A DNA stretch of 64,000 nt from Bacillus sp. DNRA2 (GTDB lineage: Bacteria > Bacillota > Bacilli > Bacillales > Cytobacillaceae): positions 124,001 to 188,000 of the forward strand of contig NZ_JABAIT010000003.1 in assembly GCF_012843265.1 (NCBI RefSeq), in the 5' to 3' direction. Under the pieces are notes generated by a model. The model did no database searches, was not told the origin of the DNA, and saw nothing but the letters and a program-made list of their open reading frames with translations. Every line of letters begins with the position of its first letter. The first letter of the stretch is position 1. This document shows, piece by piece, positions 56,902 through 64,000 of this stretch. The position numbers and the translations under genes were made by a program.

Positions 56902-58851
56902 ATGGGGAAAATTATTCTGTTAGATGACGCATTATCAAATAAAATTGCCGCCGGTGAAGTGGTCGAGCGACCTGCATCGGTTGTGAAAGAATTAGTAGAA
57001 AACTCGATTGACGCCGGAAGCAGCATTATTGAAATCGACGTCGAAGAGGCAGGACTTGCCAAAATCAGAATTATTGATAACGGAGCAGGAATCGAGGAAG
57101 AGGATGTGCTGCTCGCTTTTCAGCGCCATGCCACCAGTAAAATCAAGGACGAAAAGGATTTGTTCCGTATTAAAACGCTCGGCTTCCGCGGTGAGGCATT
57201 GCCGAGTATCGCCTCCGTTTCAAGGTTGGAGCTCAAGACCTCAACCGGAACTAGTGCCGGAACACGGGTAATTATTGAAGGGAATCAGCTCGTCACCCAT
57301 GAGAAAGCGCCGAGTCGTAAAGGGACCGACATAACTGTTACGGATTTATTTTTCAATACACCGGCTCGCTTGAAATATATGAAAACGATTCATACTGAGC
57401 TTGGGAATATTACTGATTTGGTGAACCGACTTGCGCTCGCACATCCTGAAGTATCGTTCCGGTTGACACATAACGGTAGGCAGCTGCTTCACACGAACGG
57501 AAATGGCGATGTCCGCCAAGTGCTCGCGGCGATTTATGGGATGAATATCGTCAAAATGATGGTGCCGATTTCTGGCTCATCCTTGGATTTTACGGTGAAT
57601 GGTTATATTTCCATGCCTGAAGTGACCCGAGCATCACGTAACTATATCTCGACGATGATAAATGGCCGTTTTATTAAAAATTATTCATTAGTCAAAGCGA
57701 TTCAAGAAGGCTATCATACATTATTGCCGATTGGCCGTTTTCCGATTGTGATGCTCAATATCGTGATGGACCCGATTTTAGTCGATGTCAACGTCCATCC
57801 ATCTAAGCTAGAAGTCCGGTTAAGCAAGGAGCAGGAATTAAATCAATTGGTTAGCTCGTTGATTAAGGATGTATTTAAAAAGAAGGAACTCATTCCTTCA
57901 GGCTTTACTGCTCCTAAAATCGAAAAGCCAAAAACTGAGCAAACTTTTTTGGAGCTCGATCACATGCCGGTTGCTGCTGAACCTGTACCGGCACGTAAAA
58001 TAAATATTGAAGAGACTTCTGATGTTTCTGAGCGGAGAGCTGTTGAGCAAGTGATTCAAGAGAAAAGACCTGTTTTTCCGGACTTTAGTATAACTGGTTC
58101 AGGATATGTGCAAAAATCAGTCCCGACAGTTGAACCAGAACCAGAACAGGGACCTTCTGATATTTTAGATGATGAACCAGTTGAAATCCCGGCAGAAGTG
58201 GAAGAGTCTCTAGTTGGAATATCGGCTGAAACAGAAGATTCACAAGCTGTCGAAGACGCGTCACCTTCACGAATTCCGCCGTTTTATCCGATAGGGCAAA
58301 TGCACGGAACGTATATTTTGGCCCAAAATGATAAGGGATTGTATTTGATCGACCAGCACGCTGCCCAAGAGCGCATCAAATACGAATACTTTAAAGAAAA
58401 GGTCGGTCAGGTCGCCAGTGAACTGCAGGAGCTGCTCGTCCCGATTACGCTTGAATACTCAACCGATGAAGCGATAAAAATCAATGAAAATATCGAGGAG
58501 CTTGAAAAGGTCGGCGTGTTTTTAGAGGAATTTGGTCTGAATAGTTATATCGTTCGCTCGCATCCAGTTTGGTTTCCAAAGGGTGAGGAAAAAGAAATTA
58601 TCGAGGATATGATTGAGCAATTGTTAATGATGAAAAAGGTTGATATTAAAAAATTACGCGAGGAAGCGGCAATTATGATGAGCTGTAAAGGCTCCATCAA
58701 GGCCAATCGCCATTTGCGAAATGACGAAATTCAAGCGCTCTTGGACAAGTTACGGACGACAACCGACCCATTTACCTGTCCACATGGACGCCCAATCATT
58801 ATTCATTTTTCAACCTATGAACTTGAAAAAATGTTTAAACGAGTCATGTAA
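56902..58851 (+). CDS. mutL: DNA mismatch repair protein MutL
   Basis: 649 residues. N-terminal GHKL ATPase ([42 protein letters not shown]), a variable acidic linker (about 340-450), and a C-terminal endonuclease domain with the metal motif DQHA-x2-E (from about residue 484) and CPHGRP near the end, so this is the nicking type of MutL. The ATG at 56902 with a TTGGAGGTGA site is chosen over an ATG at 56869. Confidence 0.96.
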   Translation: MGKIILLDDALSNKIAAGEVVERPASVVKELVENSIDAGSSIIEIDVEEAGLAKIRIIDNGAGIEEEDVLLAFQRHATSKIKDEKDLFRIKTLGFRGEALPSIASVSRLELKTSTGTSAGTRVIIEGNQLVTHEKAPSRKGTDITVTDLFFNTPARLKYMKTIHTELGNITDLVNRLALAHPEVSFRLTHNGRQLLHTNGNGDVRQVLAAIYGMNIVKMMVPISGSSLDFTVNGYISMPEVTRASRNYISTMINGRFIKNYSLVKAIQEGYHTLLPIGRFPIVMLNIVMDPILVDVNVHPSKLEVRLSKEQELNQLVSSLIKDVFKKKELIPSGFTAPKIEKPKTEQTFLELDHMPVAAEPVPARKINIEETSDVSERRAVEQVIQEKRPVFPDFSITGSGYVQKSVPTVEPEPEQGPSDILDDEPVEIPAEVEESLVGISAETEDSQAVEDASPSRIPPFYPIGQMHGTYILAQNDKGLYLIDQHAAQERIKYEYFKEKVGQVASELQELLVPITLEYSTDEAIKINENIEELEKVGVFLEEFGLNSYIVRSHPVWFPKGEEKEIIEDMIEQLLMMKKVDIKKLREEAAIMMSCKGSIKANRHLRNDEIQALLDKLRTTTDPFTCPHGRPIIIHFSTYELEKMFKRVM

Positions 58852-58955
58852 TAGCTGAAACAGTTTAATATTTCTCATCGTCTAATAGGATAGAAGGAAA
58901 TTTTACAACGTTAAGAGAATATGTAGTAGAGATTCTAGTTTGTGAGGTGTTGAGA

Positions 58956-59411
58956 TTGATTGTATTCGGGCTCCTCAGTACATTTTTACCAGCCATAATC
59001 ATTATTTTTGTTGTTGTTTATGCTGTGAAAAACAAAGAGCAAGGAGGAGAAAACGTGATTCGGCATCTTTATACTTATCTTGTCTTATTCGCGACACTCA
59101 TGATGGTAATCGGTGGAGGAATCTCGATTTTTATGGCCGCTGCGGACTTAGTCAGTCCAGCAGGCTATTATCAAAGCTTTTCAGATTATCAGCAAATGAG
59201 ATTGTCAGGGAAGGAACCTGGTGTGACCGACGCAACCGCCCTAACCGAAAAGCAATTACGGAGCGAATATCAGCTAATGGTCGATGATGAGAAGGCTCGT
59301 ACAAAAGAACGAGCAATCAATCAAATCATTAAAAGCACAGGCTTCATTATTATTCCGCTACCAGTATTTATCTATTTCAATCGGATGAGAAAAAAGATTA
59401 AAGAAGAATAG
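58956..59411 (+). CDS. Unrecognised small membrane protein
   Basis: About 151 residues; I do not recognise a named family. Two N-terminal transmembrane helices (about 1-22 and 36-60), a hydrophilic middle with acidic and basic residues (about 65-125) and a third helix near the C-terminus, ending in a basic tail. The GAGGTG site favours the TTG at 58956; GTG 58947 and TTG 58950 are alternatives in the same frame. Base composition matches neighbours. It has its own terminator. Confidence 0.75.
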   Translation: MIVFGLLSTFLPAIIIIFVVVYAVKNKEQGGENVIRHLYTYLVLFATLMMVIGGGISIFMAAADLVSPAGYYQSFSDYQQMRLSGKEPGVTDATALTEKQLRSEYQLMVDDEKARTKERAINQIIKSTGFIIIPLPVFIYFNRMRKKIKEE

Positions 59412-59421
59412 GTAATATAAA

Positions 59422-59450
59422 AGAGGCTGCAGATTCCTGCAGCCTTTTTA
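59422..59450. terminator. Terminator between the convergent membrane protein gene and mreBH
   Basis: AGGCTGCAG pairs perfectly with CTGCAGCCT around ATTC. T on the plus strand and AAAA on the 5' side make it usable in both directions. Confidence 0.85.
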
Positions 59451-59484
59451 GTTTGTGGTTTTGTGTGGTGGAGCCTTTGACATT

Positions 59485-59605
59485 TGTCCGAGGAATTGGG
59501 GCGATTATCCGACGAATTTGCATGTTTGTCCGCCAAATCTGAGTGTTTATCCGAGCTTTTCGATGGTTTATCCGACGAATTAGGCGATTTATCCGAAAAG
59601 CGACA
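59485..59605 (-). repeat. 21-bp tandem repeat array, family F4, second array (6 units, inverted)
   Basis: On the plus strand TCCG (end of TTTATCCG) recurs at 59487, 59508, 59529, 59550, 59571 and 59592, exactly 21 bp apart. On the minus strand the units read CGGATAAACC plus a variable part, one of them matching the consensus of the array at 50388-50513 almost base for base. A minus-strand frame again reads heptapeptides such as SDKSPNS, SDKPSKS and SDKHSDL. It lies downstream of mreBH and upstream of the shared terminator. Confidence 0.92.
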
Positions 59606-59726
59606 CAATTCGACAGTGAAGGCATGTTCAGCAAACCACGCTGACTTCGGCAGAAACCACAACTTCGTCAAACCACCAAACCACAGATCCATCACCACGC
59701 AAGTCCACCTAAATCGCACTAACCCC

Positions 59727-60743
59727 TTATTTCGCTTCCTTCCCGGCAGCTTGCAATAAATTAAAATAGCTTAATGCTTTTCCGGCTCCGAGCGCAACTG
59801 ATTCGAATGGATTTGGCGCTAAATGCACGGGCACGGATATTTCCGACCACAACCACTGCTCGATTCCTTTAAGTAATGATACGCCTCCTGTTAAAATAAC
59901 CCCGCGATCGACAATATCACCGCTTAGTTCGGCTGGACAATCTTCCAGTGTTGCCCGAATCGCTTCTAAAATCGCTAATAAGTTTTCCCTTATTGTCTCG
60001 TGAATCCCGTAAGACGACAGGGTGACGGTTTTCGGAAGACCGGTTACTAAATCGCGGCCGCGCACTTCCATGAACATTTCTTCATGCTCACGCATGGCGT
60101 GTCCAATTTCAATTTTGATTTTTTCAGCGGTAGGTTCACCGATGAGAAGATTAAATTTTTTGCGGACATATTGGACGATATCCGCGTCCATTTGGTCGCC
60201 GGCAATCGGAATCGAATGGGCGGCAACGACACCGCCGAAGGAAATAATTCCGACCTCGGTCGTGCCTCCGCCGATATCGACAATCACGTTTGCGACTGGT
60301 TCGTCGACGGCTAAACCAGCGCCAATTGCTGCGGCCACCGGTTCTTCGATGATTTGGACTTTCTTGGCCCCGGCATTGCGAACTGCATCCGAGATCGCAC
60401 GACGGTCAACACTTGTTGAGCCAGTTGGCGTACAGACGATGACATTGGGCTTTCTGATGGTAAGGCCGCCAACTTTCCCTATTTTTTTCAAAATAATTTT
60501 AAGCATGTCCGTTGTAATATCAAAATCGGCAATAACTCCGTCCTTGAGCGGGCGAATCGCTTCAATATTTTCCGGTGTCTTTCCGACCATTTCCTTTGCA
60601 TCTAGACCAACGGCGACGACCTTTTTGGTTAGTTGATCGATTGCTACGACCGTTGGTTCGTTATAAATTACCCCTTTATTTCTGGTTGCAACAAGTATAT
60701 TGGCTGTTCCTAGATCAATACCAATCTCTGAAGTTGAAATCAT
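59727..60743 (-). CDS. mreBH: Rod-shape-determining protein MreBH
   Basis: Actin-like filament protein guiding lateral wall synthesis. 338 residues with phosphate 1 motif [12 protein letters not shown], phosphate 2 [13 protein letters not shown] and adenosine motif [12 protein letters not shown] (the third Gly-Gly is followed by Val). It is closer to B. subtilis MreBH than to MreB or Mbl by the sequence I recall; assignment among paralogues is less certain than the family. Start ATG at 60743 has an AGGGGA site; an upstream extension of 57 codons would include the promoter and is rejected. One of only two minus-strand genes here. Confidence 0.88.
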   Translation of the reverse strand: MISTSEIGIDLGTANILVATRNKGVIYNEPTVVAIDQLTKKVVAVGLDAKEMVGKTPENIEAIRPLKDGVIADFDITTDMLKIILKKIGKVGGLTIRKPNVIVCTPTGSTSVDRRAISDAVRNAGAKKVQIIEEPVAAAIGAGLAVDEPVANVIVDIGGGTTEVGIISFGGVVAAHSIPIAGDQMDADIVQYVRKKFNLLIGEPTAEKIKIEIGHAMREHEEMFMEVRGRDLVTGLPKTVTLSSYGIHETIRENLLAILEAIRATLEDCPAELSGDIVDRGVILTGGVSLLKGIEQWLWSEISVPVHLAPNPFESVALGAGKALSYFNLLQAAGKEAK

Positions 60744-60769
60744 TATGTTTTCCCCTATTCTTAAATGAA

Positions 60770-60835
60770 TTTGTACCTTTATATACTTCTTTTGACAAAA
60801 GCAGAAATGAGGGGGTTGATAAACAGTTGTTATCA
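60770..60835 (-). promoter_or_regulatory. mreBH promoter region with dyad and ACCCCC motif
   Basis: On the minus strand: TTGTCA (60798-60793), 17-bp spacer, TACAAA (60775-60770), a SigA-type promoter. Upstream is ACCCCC (60816-60811), a motif typical of SigI promoters, which control mreBH in B. subtilis, though the SigI -10 is not clear. Further up, TGATAA / TTATCA form a dyad at 60817-60835. Confidence 0.5.
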
Positions 60836-60963
60836 GATTGTTACCTGTTCGTAAACTAGATAAGATATAGTAATATAATACGATTGTGACGGTGGCAACC
60901 TGTTGTATAAGCAAGATTTGATTTGGTCATAATGTTTAGGTGTTCATACAAGAGCTTGAATTA

Positions 60964-60972
60964 TGTTAAGAT
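60964..60972 (+). promoter_or_regulatory. Extended -10 promoter for miaA-hfq
   Basis: TGTTAAGAT (TGn plus TAAGAT), with a weak -35 TTCATA 18 bp upstream of the -10. The 100-base leader that follows (60980-61050) is unusually GC-rich with repeated GGCAGCGGCAAC-like pieces and a CCGT / ACGG hairpin; no known riboswitch was recognised. Confidence 0.5.
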
Positions 60973-61074
60973 AGGGGGGAAACCGTGCAGCAACGGTAGC
61001 GGCAGCGGCAACTGTAAGGGCAAGACTGCTGAAATTGCAGCATGGATTGATATGTGTAATTAGTTAAAGGCAGA

Positions 61075-62037
61075 GTGAATGTATTGACAAATAAACAAAA
61101 AATCATTGTGATTATCGGTCCAACGGCTGTTGGAAAGACGAGGCTCAGTATTGAGTTGGCTCGCGCTTTTGATGGAGAAATCATTAGCGGAGATTCGATG
61201 CAGATTTATCGGGGAATGGATATCGGGACCGCAAAAATTAAGCAGGAAGAGATGGAGGGAATCCCCCACCATTTAATCGATATCAAACAACCTGACGAGG
61301 AATTTTCTGCGGCTGAGTTTCAAGACTTAGTTCGCGAAAAGATCACGGAAATTTCCACGCGAAAGAAGCTGCCGATTATCGTTGGCGGCACGGGGCTTTA
61401 TATTCAATCAGCGATTTACGATTATCATTTTTCTGAGGCTCCATCAGATCTTGATTTTCGGCGAAGTTTAGAAAAGCGAGCAGAAGCTCTGGGAAACCAG
61501 GCGATACATGATGAATTGATGAAAATTGACCCGAGCAGCGCCGCAGAAATCCATCCGAATAATGTGCGCCGTGTGATTCGAGCGCTGGAAATTTATCATT
61601 GCACGGGTAAAACCAAGGAAGAAACACAAGCAAATCAATCACCTGAGCTCATCTATGATACAGCCTTAATCGGGTTAACAATGGAGCGTGATCGTTTATA
61701 CGAACGGATAAATCAACGCGTTGATCTTATGGTCGAAGAAGGATTGCTTGATGAGGTTCGCACCCTGCACGACCGGGGACTGCGCGATTGCCAATCGATT
61801 CAAGCTATCGGCTACAAGGAAATCTATCAGTATTTAGATGAACAAATCAGCTTATCAGATGCAATCGAAATGCTTAAACAAAATTCACGTCGTTATGCCA
61901 AGAGGCAATTAACTTGGTTTCGCAACAAAATGCAGGTAAAATGGTTTGATATGGGCGCTAATGTTCCGTTTGAAAAAAAATTCAACGAAATTTCAGCCTA
62001 TATTGAAGGAAAGCTTCAACTTAAATCGAATACATAA
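61075..62037 (+). CDS. miaA: tRNA dimethylallyltransferase MiaA
   Basis: Adds the isopentenyl group to A37 of tRNAs; its product is the substrate of MiaB. 320 residues if GTG 61075 is used; a TTG at 61084 is possible because the ribosome binding site (AAAGGCAGAG) is weak. P-loop [39 protein letters not shown], and [13 protein letters not shown] with [13 protein letters not shown] near the end. hfq follows after 28 bp, the common arrangement. Confidence 0.95.
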   Translation: MNVLTNKQKIIVIIGPTAVGKTRLSIELARAFDGEIISGDSMQIYRGMDIGTAKIKQEEMEGIPHHLIDIKQPDEEFSAAEFQDLVREKITEISTRKKLPIIVGGTGLYIQSAIYDYHFSEAPSDLDFRRSLEKRAEALGNQAIHDELMKIDPSSAAEIHPNNVRRVIRALEIYHCTGKTKEETQANQSPELIYDTALIGLTMERDRLYERINQRVDLMVEEGLLDEVRTLHDRGLRDCQSIQAIGYKEIYQYLDEQISLSDAIEMLKQNSRRYAKRQLTWFRNKMQVKWFDMGANVPFEKKFNEISAYIEGKLQLKSNT

Positions 62038-62065
62038 TACTAGAGATAAAAGAGGAGGATCAGTA

Positions 62066-62299
62066 ATGAAAACATCCATTAATATCCAAGACCAATATTT
62101 AAACCAACTCCGCAAGGATGGAACGAATGTCACTGTATTTTTGTTGAACGGATTTCAATTAAGAGGCCAAATTAAAGGTTTTGATAACTTTACGGTCTTA
62201 TTTGAATCTGAAGGTAAGCAACAATTAGTTTACAAACACGCAATTTCTACTTTTGCCCCTCAACGTAATGTACAATTGGATTTAGAAGGCGCTCAATAA
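62066..62299 (+). CDS. hfq: RNA chaperone Hfq
   Basis: 77 residues. Sm1 ([20 protein letters not shown]) and Sm2 ([11 protein letters not shown]) motifs are complete. It forms a hexameric ring that binds U-rich and A-rich RNA. The ATG at 62066 follows an AGAGGAGGAT site; a longer in-frame start (61946) lies inside miaA and is rejected. Ends at a terminator. Confidence 0.97.
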   Translation: MKTSINIQDQYLNQLRKDGTNVTVFLLNGFQLRGQIKGFDNFTVLFESEGKQQLVYKHAISTFAPQRNVQLDLEGAQ

Positions 62300-62320
62300 T
62301 CCTTCTTAAATAGATGCTTA

Positions 62321-62357
62321 AAAACGATTCACTTTCATAGTGAGTCGTTTTTTTTAT
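62321..62357 (+). terminator. Terminator after hfq
   Basis: AACGATTCACT (62323-62333) pairs with AGTGAGTCGTT (62339-62349), one G-U pair, followed by T. Confidence 0.92.
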
Positions 62358-62445
62358 TTGTTAAAGTCCAATTAAACATAATGAACGTTGGAGGACGTGA
62401 ATACATTTATAAGAGGAGTCCCGTTTTAAAAGTGAGGTGAAAGCT

Positions 62446-63396
62446 TTGGACCAACCAATGCGAATGAAAAATAATGGACAAATCAGCATCGTGCTTAACT
62501 CACAAAAGCGAAATGAGTTAACAAAAACTCTCCCTGACTTATCAAACGTTGTTCCAAATAGCATTCCCCCTGAGCATACAGCCTTAAAGGAAATTGAGGA
62601 AGAGCTTGGAGCACTCGTTGGTATGGATGAAATGAAGCGAATGATTAAAGAAATCTACGCCTGGATATATGTGAATAAAAAAAGAGCGGATATTGGATTA
62701 CGTTCAGAAAAACAGGCCCTTCATATGATGTTTAAAGGAAATCCCGGAACCGGAAAAACGACGGTTGCCAGGCTCATCGGCAAACTGTTCTTGAAAATGA
62801 ATGTTCTCTCAAAAGGGCATTTAATTGAAGCGGAGCGGGCTGATCTCGTTGGTGAATACATTGGTCATACCGCCCAAAAGACGCGGGATCTCATCAAAAA
62901 ATCACTCGGCGGTATTCTCTTTATTGATGAGGCCTATTCACTTGGGCGCGGTGGTGAAAAGGATTTTGGAAAGGAAGCCATCGATACGCTTGTAAAGCAT
63001 ATGGAGGATAAGCAGCACGAATTCATCCTCATTTTAGCAGGATATTCACGGGAAATGGATTATTTCTTAAGCTTAAACCCCGGCTTGCATTCGCGTTTTC
63101 CACTTGTGATTGATTTCCCTGATTATTCAATTGATCAGCTGATGGAGATTTCCGGGTTAATGCTGAAGGACCGTGAATATGTCCTAAGTCATGAAGCTGA
63201 AAAAAGGCTTCGCAGTCATCTGGCATATGTGAAAACTGCGCACAGCCCAAGCGGCTTTTCCAATGGCCGCTATGTCCGAAACATTATCGAAAAATCAATC
63301 CGGTCCCAATCAATGAGGTTATTAATGCAAAACAGCTACGACCGTCACGAGCTCTTAACGATCAGAAGCAACGATTTGGTGCTGGAGGAAGAATGA
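62446..63396 (+). CDS. spoVK: Stage V sporulation protein K (AAA+ ATPase, CbxX/CfqX type)
   Basis: 316 residues with a short N-terminal part (MRMKNNGQISIVLNSQKR) and an AAA+ module: Walker A GNPGTGKTT, Walker B ILFIDEAYSL, and arginine-bearing NPGLHSRFPLVIDFPDYS. Needed for spore maturation in B. subtilis; its exact target is not known to me. Start TTG at 62446 has a GTGAGGTGA site six bases upstream; the GTG at 62437 is within that site. Confidence 0.94.
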   Translation: MDQPMRMKNNGQISIVLNSQKRNELTKTLPDLSNVVPNSIPPEHTALKEIEEELGALVGMDEMKRMIKEIYAWIYVNKKRADIGLRSEKQALHMMFKGNPGTGKTTVARLIGKLFLKMNVLSKGHLIEAERADLVGEYIGHTAQKTRDLIKKSLGGILFIDEAYSLGRGGEKDFGKEAIDTLVKHMEDKQHEFILILAGYSREMDYFLSLNPGLHSRFPLVIDFPDYSIDQLMEISGLMLKDREYVLSHEAEKRLRSHLAYVKTAHSPSGFSNGRYVRNIIEKSIRSQSMRLLMQNSYDRHELLTIRSNDLVLEEE

Positions 63397-63452
63397 TGAA
63401 ACTTTGAAAAGAAGGTATTGGATGTTTCTTTTGGAGTTGAGCGGAGCGTAGC

Positions 63453-63629
63453 GGACATCTATTCCTTTATTATTGATTTTAACGGTGGATTTTGCGCTTT
63501 GGGGGACATGAGATGCCTTATTTCGCTTAAAATAGTGACTCTGGCTTGATTTTTAGGCAAATAGCGAACCCCATGTCCGATAATATCCCCATATGAGCAT
63601 TTTTTATGAAAATAACGAACTATATGTCC
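63453..63629. repeat. 51-bp repeat family F3: two direct units facing two inverted units
   Basis: GGACAT starts at 63453 and 63504 (51 bp apart), and its inverse ATGTCC at 63573 and 63624 (51 bp apart). All four units share GGACAT, then a TTATTT-like and a TAAAAAT-like stretch. The arrangement is symmetric about base 63541, so the whole 177 bp is a large imperfect dyad between two convergent genes. It covers most of the gap after spoVK. Confidence 0.85.
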
Positions 63630-63633
63630 CCAC

Positions 63634-63674
63634 AAAAAACCGCATGGACGCCATCATGGTCCATGCGGTTTTCA
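63634..63674. terminator. Bidirectional terminator between spoVK and the right-edge gene
   Basis: AAAACCGCATGGAC pairs perfectly with GTCCATGCGGTTTT around an 8-base loop, with A-rich and T-rich arms serving both strands. Confidence 0.92.
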
Positions 63675-63679
63675 TTACG

Positions 63680-64000
63680 TTAATATTCCTGTCCTCTAAC
63701 ACTTTGGAGCTTTTTTTGCGGTGACATACTGCGAATCGGCAACTTCCAATCATAAGTATAAGAAAGAATCCGCAATGCCGTGATAATGACAAACAAAACG
63801 TACAGCTCAAGTCCTGTTTTAGCCATGCCAAGTCCGATAGCAGCACCAGCTATTATGGCCCAAAGCCCGTAAATTTCTTCTTTTAAAACAAGTGGTTTCC
63901 GTTTTGCTAGCAGGTCACGGATAATTCCTCCGCCAGCACCTGTTAAAATGGCTGCAACGATTACGGCGCTTATAGGGTGATCCATTTTAACCGCATAAAG
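63680..64000 (-). CDS. UPF0126 / trimeric intracellular cation channel-type membrane protein (N-terminus beyond window)
   Basis: The frame stays open to base 64000, so the start is outside. 106 residues are visible with the family signature GAGGGIIRDLLAKRKP followed by two hydrophobic helices and a basic tail. Proteins of this family have six to seven helices and about 200 residues, so about half is seen. Related to B. subtilis YvgT; ion transport is a family inference. Confidence 0.85.
   Translation of the reverse strand, partial: LYAVKMDHPISAVIVAAILTGAGGGIIRDLLAKRKPLVLKEEIYGLWAIIAGAAIGLGMAKTGLELYVLFVIITALRILSYTYDWKLPIRSMSPQKKLQSVRGQEY

Noticed and set aside
60744-60914. N-terminal extension of MreBH
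   Set aside because: It would translate the promoter and dyad region, and the normal MreBH start at 60743 has its own ribosome binding site.
61946-62065. N-terminal extension of Hfq
   Set aside because: The extra 40 codons lie inside miaA in another frame, and the strong AGAGGAGGAT site is placed for the ATG at 62066.

Overview
The window is a 64 kb piece of a low-GC Firmicute chromosome, clearly Bacillaceae and Bacillus/Neobacillus-like. The evidence is gene order matching the Bacillus subtilis nusA-to-spoVK arc, endospore genes (dpaA, dpaB, spoVS, cotE, spoVK, spoIIIE, ylxY, tepA), Bacillus-type ribosome binding sites, frequent TTG/GTG starts, and candidate SigK, SigH and LexA sites. The species cannot be settled by reading alone. 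Nearly all genes are on the plus strand; only mreBH and a truncated gene at the right edge are on the minus strand. No rRNA, tRNA, CRISPR, prophage or transposase gene was seen.

Layout. 1-7200: the 3' part of the nusA operon (nusA, rnpM/ylxR, ylxQ, infB, ylxP, rbfA, truB, ribC, rpsO), interrupted by a terminator and a repeat element between rbfA and truB. 7600-13300: pnpA, ylxY, mlpA, ymxH. 13400-18500: dipicolinate synthase (dpaA-dpaB) followed by the aspartate pathway genes asd, dapG and dapA, which make its precursor. 18800-24200: rnjB, tepA, ylzJ, spoIIIE. 24400-30100: a GntR regulator and a four-gene nucleoside (BMP-type) ABC importer. 30300-38200: ymfF, ymfH, ymfI (EF-P modification group), ymfJ, ymfK, ymfM (RodZ-like), pgsA, cinA. 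38500-43400: recA with a LexA box, rny, ymdB, spoVS. 43900-50300: a two-gene 2-oxoacid:ferredoxin oxidoreductase and the fruR-fruK-fruA fructose operon. B. subtilis, as I recall it, has other genes at this place. 50800-58900: miaB, ricA, cotE, mutS, mutL. 58900-64000: an unrecognised membrane protein, mreBH (minus), miaA, hfq, spoVK, and the end of a UPF0126/TRIC-like gene (minus).

How the genes work together. RNA metabolism is dense here: NusA, RnpM, PNPase, RNase J2, RNase Y with its specificity factor RicA, Hfq, MiaA, MiaB, TruB and RbfA. A second theme is sporulation, with DPA synthesis placed next to the pathway that feeds it. A third is genome maintenance (RecA, MutS, MutL, SpoIIIE, CinA).

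The most unusual content is intergenic. I see at least five families of short tandem repeats whose periods are close to whole helical turns: 20 bp, 21 bp (two arrays, opposite strands), 51 bp, 52 bp and 52-53 bp (two arrays). Most lie just behind a terminator of the upstream gene. Two further families of longer structured elements are dispersed: about 140-185 bp with terminal inverted repeats and apparent target duplications (three copies), and about 115-150 bp GCGGAAGCG-bordered hairpins (several copies). These are the best candidates for something not yet described.
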